A stretch of DNA of 64,000 bases from Crocodylus rhombifer (Eukaryota; Chordata; Crocodylia; Crocodylidae), in NCBI GenBank assembly GCA_038503035.1, contig JAVSML010021661.1, forward strand, positions 124,001 to 188,000, written 5' to 3'. A model generated the notes under the pieces. It saw nothing but the letters and a program-made list of their open reading frames with translations, did not search any database and was not told where the DNA came from. Each line of letters opens with the position of its first letter. The stretch's first letter is position 1. The translations under genes and the position numbers were made by a program. Below are positions 41,385 through 53,300 of this stretch, one piece after another.

Positions 41385-44300
41385 GTGGAGGCCTTGATGT
41401 CTTCCAGCCACCCCCTTTCCCCTCCACAGACTTACTAGCCAGACGCTGCTCTCCAAGCTGCCAGGCTGTGTTCCTGATTGTATGCATGTGTGGGGCATTA
41501 GTGATATTACCAACCACATCAACCAAAAAGCCAATTGCCGATAATGTTAACTTTCCTTTATCAGTGCCGATGCGATATAGACTGATATATCGGTGCACCT
41601 CTAGAATTATGTGGCTTGCCCTTGGTACAGTAGCAAAGAGAGCAGAATCACCTTATTTGATTGATTCCATTCACTACTCTCTTGAAATCTGCTCACCACA
41701 GTGACCTCTTGGCCATGGGGCTGAATACCATGGAGACAGGTCCCTCTGGAGTTGTAGTCAACTGTCCTCTGGGATAGTCAGAGGGAAATGTCTAACCCAA
41801 CCAACAATCAGCACATTTAAAAGAATACAATGTTTTACAGGTTTCAAAAGCTGTGTCTTTCAGGTGATACTTCTGTGGCCTGCTACTACAGTAGACTATC
41901 ATAAATATTTCTTTAAACATTCTTTAAAAAGAAAGTTCTAAAGGCTTGAGGCTAGCTGAGCACAGCCACTGAAATGAGGGTCTGTCTTCTCAATGACAAT
42001 TTTGTTAAAGGACAGAAATTAAAGGACATTTCCACATTGGTCTAGCTGACAACTTTCAATTGCCTTAATTCAACTATAGCAAAGGTTAGCAAAGGGGTTA
42101 CTGGACTTACTTCTCCAGGATCTGTTTAATCTGTTCTGCTAAACAACTCCAAGCCTTTACATTTTCCTTCCAGCCAGCAAAATCCAGAACTTCAAAAATA
42201 ACCTCCAGCCCCAATCGACGTTTTTTTCTTTTTTCTGCAAGGAGGAAAAAAAAGATCAGTCCTAACTTCACGAGTACAGCAAGCAGCAAGGAAGATCTAA
42301 TTAGCTTTCATTCCACTGGCCAGTGTGATGCTCTGTTGCCAATTCTAAGCTTAATTCTCCCTCCAACTCCTAATAGGCAAGGAAAGATGTGCCTAGTTTT
42401 CAGAGCAGAGATTATGCTGCATGGGTCAGCAATTTGTTCTTACTTTAAACCTGTCACGGACTCTGACTCAAGAGACTACAGAACAAGCCGTCCAGCAGAA
42501 ACAGGTTCACACACCTTACAATAACTGCCTCAATGATGGCCACAATAATGACCAGGTGTCAGCAGAGGCTGTTACCAAAGTTCCTCTAGCTCTCCCTGGT
42601 ATAATGAATACACTGCATCTCGGTTGTTTCAAGTCTCGGCAAAGCCAGAGACATAGAAATACAAGTCCATTAAAAAAAATCTCCCTTACAGGCCACAAAG
42701 TTTTCTTTTAGGACTTTCAGGCTAATCGAAGTAGTCAACCAACAATTATGACTGTTTATGAAGAACAACATTTTTCCCTTATAGCCACACTAGCCCTCTG
42801 GCTGCAATGTTAATCTTACTTGTGCCATTTAAAAAGAACACGCTATTGAGAAAACCATGTTCTCCTCTTACAGTACATGTATATACAACAGCATGTAAAT
42901 AAATCTTAGCAGAGAGGGAGATCCCACAGCCCACCAACTTGAAAGTGCAAATTTTTCTACTCTGTATCTAGTAAACCCTCATCCCAGTCCCAATGAAATC
43001 AGTGAGTTTCAGCACTCAACAAAATCTTTGACCGTATGGTCCCATCTGCTTGATGACAATCACCTTGTACAGGGTGCATTATACCCTCAACATCTAGCAC
43101 TCTACTGCCTCCCTTCAGGTCTAGACTGTCCTTGAGAGTGCTCCAAACTGCGGGGGATTAGGTCCTTGATTTACTTAGTTCAATAAGGAGCAATGTCTTT
43201 GCTTAGTTCCTTAATTAGTCATCCTAGGTGTGATGATGAGACAGGAATTCCTTCTTCAGTGCTATGCAATAGCCAGCTGTCAATTTTTAAGCAAGACTAC
43301 TAAGTTATCAGAACAGCAGTTCTGATCAAACTCTGATTGATACAAAATCAGATAAATGGATTTTTCCAAACCTGCCATTTGTATGACAATAAACGAGACA
43401 TCTCCGTTTCAAGAGAAAGTATAAACAAAGCTGAGGCAGGAAGAGAGGAGGAAGAGGAGGAGAAAAGCAACTTAGAATTAAAAAGCCCTCAACCATCTAC
43501 CTGCCTGTTGTCATGGACTGCATCTGGGAGAATCAAGTCAAGAAAGAATTTGACTTTAACTGCAAGTGACTTGTGCTAGATTTGGGAGACCATGTTCAGG
43601 TAGCTTGAAAGGCAAAAGCCATTTCGGGGAAATGTGTATTCTGTTCTCTGATGTGTGCAATACAGACTGTATAAATACAGAGTACAGTAAATGAAGTATT
43701 CCTGATAAATTAGAGACCCCTCTACAAAAACAGACACCCAAATTACTAGTCATTATTGAGACCCTGGCCATGGGGCCTGTGTCCTATGACAGTAAGTGCC
43801 AGTCAAGTCTCCAGATGTTTCAAAACTTTGTGAAGACATTCAATATAAATACATCTCCCTCTAAATCTTCTATTCTCTTCTGACCTCAAAATTAAAAAAA
43901 GAAACAATTAAAAAGAAAAGCAACATAGCACCACCCCTGAATTATTTACAAAGGAAGAACCTAATGGAAGTATTCAGGAATGCCTTCACCTTACTTAAAT
44001 AAAACTTAAAGAAAGGAAAAAGGACATTAAAAGACTTACTTGATTTTGTAAGCATGGTATAAAATTCTAACATTAGTTCATGAGAGGGAACAGTCTTGTG
44101 CAAAATCTGAAAAGGAAAAGAGTTTCATTATAAAATTTGAAATATTTATCAAGGAGACGCATACACTTTACAAAGATTTTAGTAATGTACATTTCTAAGT
44201 GACTGGGTGCTTTAATTTATTCATACAAAACAACAAACAATTAATACTTAGGGACACTTCCTATAATGGTAGTTCAGATAAGCATGGCACCCTCTGCAAG

Positions 44301-47300
44301 AACAAACCAGAAGCAGTCCAAGGAGAATCCCATACACCTAAACATAGTGTACTCCTTTGGGAGAAACATAATTCCACAGACTGGCACAATGGGAGCTGGG
44401 CTAAAGTCCCCATTTTCTGCTACCCTTGTCTCTTTGGAGTTCCTAAGTAAAACAGTTTACGCAAGGGCAACAGTGGACTTGGAAACTGCACCCACAGCTA
44501 AGTACAAAATGTGTTCCTCGTACCTGTCCCTCCTTACGTACAACCAAAAAAGGGCAGGCACAACATAGCTGTTAGTATTCATTATTTCCATTTGTTGTGC
44601 CCTTCCTTCAGGTCTCCTTAACGCTATAAGCGCCACACAGCTTTTTCCATGAGAACTGTCCAAGTCAGATTTTCCTTAGAACATATACTGCAAGATTCAT
44701 TAACAATCAGTGACCATGTATTATTGAGTTGACACAACAAATGGAGCCAAGCAGAGGCAAAGCAGTATTTTTCTAAAGCCCTGGAGTGAAGACATTTATT
44801 AGAACCAAAAAGGATAATTATCCAACGATCTGGGAGAGAACTAGATGCATTGCCTGCTTATCCAACTGGTGACTTTAAATGGTATATTTTTTGCCTAGCC
44901 CATATTCAAATCAGACTACAGAAAAATGTAGTGTTTTGTTAAAAAAAAAAAAAATAGTATGTGGAAATAATCCAAGTATTGTACTTCATTGTAATACATA
45001 GTACCCACTCTGTTAGCTAATTTCATGGCCCTCAACACCTTGAAAACCTAGTGAACATACATGACTTTCAGAGCATATAACAAAGCCCACAGAATGGCCA
45101 CTGACTACATATAGGACTCTGGACTAGTAACTTCACTTTACCAAGCCATCACTTAGTTATACAGTGGTTCTACATCAGGGGCATTATGAGTAAGAGGTGG
45201 TCGCATCATCTAACAGTTAGAGCAGGAAATTGGAAAGAGCAACCTGTTTAAGCTGTAGAAACGAGTCATACTGACTGTGAGCCCTTAAGTTAATTAAGTT
45301 CTGGATGAACTCATGGCATTGTGCCACAGACAGCAACAGATCCAGGATTTCACCTCTGTGCTTACTTGCCCATCTGTAAAATGTGAATATAACTTTTTTA
45401 AAATAACTGAGACAAATAGATTTTTAAACACTAAGTGCATTGTAAATATTGTGGTATGTATGTTGCATATGCATGCACTACTGGTAAAATTTTCAAATGA
45501 TATAAACTGTAAAACATTTCACCTATATATTGAAAAAATAAAGAGCCTTCCTGGTTACCATATAGTAATTTTTCTCCAATTATGCCACAGAAAAATCTTT
45601 CTACTTAGGAAAACTCATCCCATTGCTTTGCATTTAACTTGTAAAAAGAAGTTAATGTATAAGAATGCTAATTAATCCTAGACTCTTGGATGAGAGGAAA
45701 CTACAATGATATAGTGAAGATGGAGATGTATTTAAGAATGTTTGGTGCATAAAAGTTACAAATTACCATACATAAACCAAAGAAGCTGCGGTAAAAAAAA
45801 ATTTGCTTTAATAAGGGTGTTTTGCTGCCATCAGGTGGCTAAAATGATTGTAAGGGTTGATGAGCAAAAAGTTACTGAAAAACAGACAAAGCAAAGGGTT
45901 AATCAATTTAAAATATAGCCCAAAGAGAATTCAGTTAGCTTAGTGCAGAGAACTACCAATGGACAGTGTTAAAAGGATAATTTATCCTAGCTTAGCCCCA
46001 AAGTTCAGTGAAAACATAAGACATATGCTAAATACTAGGCAGAGTCATTAGTCAATACGTGGGAAAAAAACTACATTTGCTCTCTTTAAAAAGTTAAAAC
46101 TAAACAACACATTTTTGCATTTCTGTCCTACAAATCTCTTGTAGACAACCCCTTCCTTAACAACCGGTATAAACTGAAGACTGAAAATAAGAGAATTACC
46201 TAGTTTTTTTAAGTAAGTTGTGCTGTGAAGCTATCCAGAGGTATAGACAGTATGTAGGACTAAAATAAGGCAGCATACAAGGGCTCATGGTTACAGACTA
46301 TATGAAATACAGGTAGTTCTCAACCAGGGTGTCCCGAGAACCTGCCAGGAATGCCATGACACTGCCACCGCAGGGTGAAACAGCCCTGCACACCTGTTTT
46401 CAGGAGGCATGCTGCAATTGAACTGAGAAGCAGCTGCAGAAGAAAGGTGCAGTTTGCCTGTATTATATTATGCAAGCAGGTGCACTGCTTCTGTTGCAGC
46501 CCTTCCTGGTTTAGCTCCAATGTGCCTCCTAAGAACTGAGGCATGTAGGGCAGTTATAGCCAGCGATGGTGGCAGCAGATGCTACTGCCACCTGGTAGAA
46601 CTGCCGTGGGTTTTTAGGCGGTACATGCAAAAACATGCATGTGGGAACAGAAGTGGAAGTGACTGCAGCAAGAGCGCAGACAAGCAGCTCACACCATGCA
46701 GAGGAAATCAGACTGCAGGAATTTGTTCCATGTTTCCATTCTGCCACTCTTTTTGTTGTAAAGGAAGACATTATTTATTTATTTATTTATTTAAAGAATG
46801 CAACTTTTTGACAGGCTGCCTTTTATGCAGTCACAACCTAGGGTGCAAAGAGCCACAGAAGTCTTCCTCAGGATACCTGGGACCACCTAGATCAGTGGTT
46901 CTCAACCCGTTTGGACTCAAAGCACCCCTCCATCACTTGTGAATTGAAGAACCTACTTTCAAAAACTACTGTTCATATTACAATGGGACCAGGGAGTGGG
47001 GATAAGGGACAAGCCTGACCCTATGCTTATTTACTTAGCTTATCTGCTTATCTCCTTGCACCTTGCTTATCTCCTCATACTGGGACATGCTTCAAAGGAT
47101 ATCATGGGCACCCCAAAGCACCCTAGTTGAGAAACACTGGCCTAAGTACACACACCTACACAGCAGAACAGACAGGAGCATGGGTGGGATGGGGAGGGGA
47201 TGAGAATGTTTGTCAGGGAGCAGGGCACTAGTCTGATGACCTCCCTGTGCCAGGACATGTGAACTAGAAAGCAGGATCAAGAACACTCCCTGCTTTGCAG

Positions 47301-50300
47301 TTTGACCAGCTGCAAAACACAATGAGGGGCATGTGCATTCCACAGGCAGGTCTCAAAGTTAAGCTGTTCACAAAGTTAAGTTTAAAAACAAAACAACTCC
47401 CCCCCCCCGCCAAAAAAGGTGGAATCTAGTGGTTGCCCCATTAGGCCTTGCTGACATCTTTTACAAGGACTGTTCCCACCAGAGTGACAACTGCTCCTCC
47501 AGCCTATGGAGGCAAACCTGGACGGTGTCCAAGACTGATCTACAGAGCTGTGCTGTGCTATGGCTTTGCCTAGGCCAAACACAAGAGAGACAGGAAGACT
47601 TGATTTGTAAGGGAAGCTGGGAAGAAGCAGAGCAGCCCAGGCTTGCTCTGCACAATTCATTTTAAAAGCAATTTTTAGGTAATAATCCTTTTCTAAAAAT
47701 ATTAAAATGTAATTTGAAAATGTATTTTCATTAAGAAACACAACTAACTTGAAATCTAAACTAGTTAAAAAAAAGCAAAGCTGTTTCTTTTGTGTTCCTC
47801 TATCACAATGGTCTTCAGTCAGTGTACCACTAAATTCAGAAAAGATATAGATGGATGCCTTGAGTCTAAAAAAAAAAGTTGAAAACCACTAGTATAAGTT
47901 AGACTTACTGAATTCGATATGAAGGCATGAAATGGGAGAGAAAGCAAACAAGGAAGAGGACAGTTCTCCGGACAGCAAAAAAAGATATTTATATTCTCAG
48001 AATAAGGCTCCAATGCAACAAAGCACTTAACCACACCCTTATCCTCACACACAAACTGAAGCGCTTTGCTGGACTAGAGCCTAAAAGTAAGGCAATCTAT
48101 AAAATATGCAAACAAACAGAAAAAATTGTACATGTAGAACTTGTTGACTGTCAGCACCTGCACACAATATTCCTTTCCTGCTTCCAAACAGATACCTAGT
48201 TTTCATTCTCAGTTGCCTTGAAAAGAAAAACTGATGACTTTTTCAGTCCTACTTAGAATACTATAGGCACGTCTAGATGAGATGTTTGCTGCACAGTAAA
48301 CTAATTAGCTGTGCAGTAAATGTGCATCTACACATACACCCCTATTAGCCTGGAGTAAGCTAATTCACTCTGCAGCAAGATAGTACTTGTTTGTTTGTTT
48401 TTTACTCTGCAGCAGCATACATGTGGACACTGCTCCAGCTGGCTGGGGCACTGAAGCACTCTTCTGCCCCAGCCAACCCCTTCACAGCACCTGGAGTCTG
48501 GGGGGGGGGGCATCCCCAGGCCTGAGCCAGGGCCTCCTGCCAGCAAGGCTTGCTCTGACTCAGCTCAGCATGCTGCGGCCTCAGGCTCAAGTGCAAACGG
48601 CACGCCCAGAGCAATAAACTCTGGACCAATAACTTCTGGAGTTTATTGCTTCACATTAGTATGCAGATGCAGACACTACTAGAAATATATTGATTTCCTT
48701 TTCCCAACTACTCTGAATGTACAATAGCAGGTACTCTACCTTTCAGAAAATAAATTACATACTTAAATGCGGGGGTAACCCCCAAGAATGTTAGATGGTA
48801 CACATAAAAGTAATTTTAAAAGCTGAACTCCTGAAAACCAAATTTGTAACTATGCAGACAGCTTGAATAATTGCAAGCCATGATTGCAGTAGGGTCACAG
48901 CATTGCTGTAGTAGTGATGGTTCAGAAAACACGTGAAAAGTAACATTTGTATGAGACTATCTTTTATTGAACCAATTTGGGAGAATTTACCTGCCCCCTT
49001 CTGCTAACCTCTGGGGCCCACAAACAACTGTTTATTTGATTTCTGTACTGTCCTTTCCAAAAACGGTTCAGAATGAACTGCAGTAAGAACAAAATACGTC
49101 ATACAAAGAGATAAAATGTTAAAATAACATAGTAAATGATAAAACAATTCCCTTAAACTTAACCTTGCCCGGAAAAAGCCTGACCACATAAGATCTTACA
49201 GTGCTTCTGAGAGACGTCCAGGTTATGACTCCTCCATTTTGAATAGTTTTATTCTTTTACACCAGCGTGTCAAACTCACCCTGTGCCCTGGTTGGGATGC
49301 AAACTATGGAGCTCCTTGGTGGGCCAGATCCACAGGCTAATGGTGGCACCTGCAGTTGCAGCAATCATGGTAACTTCAGCTGCTAACCATGGCGGACATA
49401 TGTGGGCCCTGCTGCTGAGAGCTATATCCATCACGGTCCCAATCCCCTGGATTCTGCAGCAACCAATAGCCACACCCACACATTCCCTGGCCTATTGACA
49501 GCGCAGCAGGCTAAAAGGAGCAGCTCCATGGGCCAAATCTGACTTGCGGACCATATATTTGACACCCTTGTTTTACATAATTGGCTTTATCCATTTCAAC
49601 TGCCTTCTACTTTGTTTGTATCTACTTCCGATACCTCTTCTTTGCTGTTTTGCAGGTTTACTGCCCTCTTCCCCTTTTCTAAGCAGCTGCCTTCAAATTA
49701 CGTAATAGTTAAGCAAAGAACATTGTTTTACCTAGCATTTAGCTTAGCCTAGCCTGTATCTGCTTCTTTCCATATCTTAGGACGGAATTGTGTGCCCAAA
49801 AGCTTGTCTAACACTTTTCCAGCTATATAAATGGTACAATAAAAGATACTGCCAAACAGACGTACATTAATGCATGAAAGCTGTGTGCCCCTGAAGGCTG
49901 GGGGGACATAGCAAGCTGCTGTAGGCAGCGGCACTGTTGGTGGTGGAAGCATGGTGGAGGCAAGTGGAGAGCTACCACAGTGGTTGCCAACCACCCACAG
50001 ACACCGCTGGCGGCGCCTTTTTGCAGGGGGTGCACCGCCACACTCAGCAGGGGCACGTGCACCCGCATGCACACCCTACACATCACCAATGCATTGAGTA
50101 TTGCGACAATACATTAAACGAAACATCCAGAACTCCTTTCCCAAAACAGCTAAGTGCAGAAATTTCCGGAAAGTATGAGTAAATGCAAATGTACCTTGAG
50201 CTGTAATACACTGGGGGGGAGGGGGGGGCAGAATCTGAGGATTTACTGCATTTAGTCAAATCTAATATAAGATGACCCCACCACACAAATAATTATATTA

Positions 50301-53300
50301 TATACATGTAAAAATGATAAATTTGTTATAATTTTCCATGTGTAGATTATAATTATTGGACGGTTGTCTTATATTTCCCCCCTCTACCCCCAAATGCTAC
50401 AGCAGAGAAAGCAGTGGCTAGGGGGGACTGGGTGGCTGAGGAGTGGGAGTGGGAGGGTCAGGGGCCCCCCCNNNNNNNNNNGTGCAGTACAGCCCAGCAG
50501 CAGCAAGCACATGGTGTTGTACTGCTCCTGGGGCAGCTGCAGCAGCGTGCAAAGCCCAGCGCACCACAGCAACCACCAGTGCCCCACGCACACTATGGGG
50601 GGGGGGGGGCGCAGACACATGCCCACCAGTATGATCTTTTTAAGTATCCCATAGGGGTACACATATCCCTGGCTGACAACCACTGTGTTAATCTACATGA
50701 CCTGCTAGGTTCAGATCTGCCCCAGAAGCAGCCTTGCAGCCTATGGGTACACATGAGTTTGATATCAGTCTTAAACTTTAAGACCTGTAAATAGAAGAGG
50801 GACTTTGAGGAATTCCATACTTGTTTCCTAATGTTAGTATTTATGAAAGTTCCTAACAACCGTAATAACAGTGGACATCAATGTCCCCTATTATGAAAGT
50901 ATAAAAGGTGAAGCTGCAAACTTCTTTGTGAAGAGGCCATCTCTAAGTATAAATTTTGTTTGCTTCCAAACCACCTCACCCTCAGATGTTTTTGTATCTC
51001 TAAAAGTCTAAGGCCAAATCCTACTAGAATCAACAAATAAGAATTGGAGTATTTTGTTAATCCATGGAATAGGGCCCAAAGAAAACTGAGGAAAAACATA
51101 GTGAAGCATTTTAGAATTTATGATGCACCAAATTCTTGATTATTTTGCAGTAAACAATACTGTGTACCCAGCATCATCAGGTATTTCCTGACTAAAACAG
51201 AAATATGTTAGCATGTTTCTGTACAAGTCTAATGTCCATTAATAGTGCTGCTGTTACATGCAATTTACTTCCCGCTATATACAAGAAAAATTATTAATAT
51301 GCAGAAATCATTAAAAGACCACTAAAAATTCTTTAAACAGGCAACTCAATATTAACATATTAAAAAGTTGCTGTTACTGTTCCAGTATTTCCTTTCAATG
51401 AACAGGACTGCTCTGCCTCCCTAGGTTAGTCCTCCTAATGAGATTCCAGAAGCAGGTAAAATACCACAGGGCAGACTAGCAACCTCCATTTATGATAAGT
51501 AAAATACTCTAAGAGATATGTTAAGGTTAGGTCTATATTTAAAGTTTGTAAACAGAAAAGAGACTTTGAGGAATCCCCTTTTTTTCCCCCTAATACAGGG
51601 ATCCATTACAGCATGGATCAGCAACCTATGGCCCATGGGTTGGATCTAGCCTGCAAAACCTTTGGAGCTGTCCTGCAGAAATAGGACTTTGGTGGCATTT
51701 GGCATGAGACCCTCTCCTTGTGCTGCCAGGGAGACAAATGATAGTGGCAGTAAGGTCTTAGTGTCTGTCCATCTCCAACCTGGAGTAGGTCATTCCAGCC
51801 CATGGCCAGAAAAGGGTGCCTACCCTTTGACAATTAAAAGGGGATTGTTCCATTTTTGCACACAGATGGGGGAGTAGAAATCAAGTCATGCTCTTAATTC
51901 TCGTATCATTATCATGAACAAAGATTGTGCAATCTGTTCATCAAATGAAATTAAATGATCCTGTGCATGCACTTTACATTGGCCCTACATTGCAATGGAA
52001 AGTAAAAATTAGTTTAATCAATTACATAAGTAGAGGAGACCAGAGAACACTAGATTTTTATAAAAATGTACTGAGTGATAACACTCTAATTATAACAGAA
52101 CTTCAAATAGTCGAATACCAGAATATATTTTGCTCTGATATACCGAAGGCAACTATTTAAGAATACACATGTAAATATGTCCTCTTACATCCACATAGCA
52201 CACCACGAAAGGATCCCAAACTCCAGGTATTTTAATTATCTCCTTAAGATTCACTGCTGCTTGCCGAAAAAAGTTGTGCATTTCTTGTTCAGAGGAGTCT
52301 GTAAAATTTTCTTCATCTGCCAAAAGATAAAAATTAGTTTTATTTTGTCAGTTACATGGGACACTGATGGAGTACTACATGTAAGAGGCAGTCTCATGAA
52401 GGCAGGACAAAGACAGATCGCTTCAGAGATAAGTCAAGTGCAAGTTCCTCAACGGTAGAGGTTGCAGATCAGTGAGAACAAAGGATGAAAGGGAAGTTGT
52501 TCATTTGTAGAAACAGTGTGGATGAGGAAAAAATACTAAACACACCCACTTAACTTAGCTCAGGATAATTAGATCTTAACTGAAAAATGACAACCATCTT
52601 ACCTCATTTCCTTAATTCACCAATTGATAAATGAATCATTAGAGAATGAGCTAAATATATTATTTTGCACTAACTGTGGAGATTAGAAATGGTTTCTATT
52701 TTTGGTGTTCTACATGGGAATTAACAAGTTAATCAATTCAGGTCTGAATCTTGATTTATGTAGTCATTTAACTGTGAACAGTTTAAGAGCTCTTTATTTT
52801 GTTAGTGCAGAGAGGGGAAATAAAAATAAATGGAAATCAATGCACATCCATCTATGAAGAACAAAGCTAGTCATATCAAGTTGCTATAGGTATGGAACTC
52901 AAAATTAAGAATTTACAATAAAACCACATGGGGAAGGCAGCTGACATGAAGAGACTATACGTTCATGCCCATTTTCTAAGCAGAATTTGCCCGAGTAATC
53001 ATTCTTCATTAGGACCTTAGAAACTCCTACCTATGCCAGCTTACATGCTTGGAGCATATGTCATGCCTACTTCTAAGGATACCCAAGAACTTGAGACAGG
53101 TACTTTTATGTTGCACAATGGTAAAAGTCTAAATAAGCAATATTGCATTTTGTTCACAAAAAAGTTGTCATAGATAATACAATAATTTCCACTAAGGTAA
53201 AAATCTGAATCAGGGATGTCAGAGGAATTACGGTAGGTCAGCCTCATAAGGTAGTTTGACAATTTGTTTTAAATGGCTTTTTAAAATAAGGACGGTTCCT

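Noticed and set aside
40830..41704. Long plus-strand frames with a Phe run
   Set aside because: They cross a hAT-like element and its poly-T tract.
48060..48200. Minus-strand CAGGTGCTGACAGTCAACAAG...TACATGTACAATTTT as a candidate for the missing TAF1A exon
   Set aside because: Only a few residues (VLT, YMYNF) resemble the expected segment, the spacing is wrong and no acceptor/donor pair frames it.
48741..48790. Minus-strand TATGTAATTTATTTTCTGAAAG with a GT after it, as the end of the missing TAF1A exon
   Set aside because: Resembles YLYNFLK weakly, but upstream codons do not continue the match.
50364..50794. Open frames through the N block
   Set aside because: Interrupted by unknown bases; translations are compositional.
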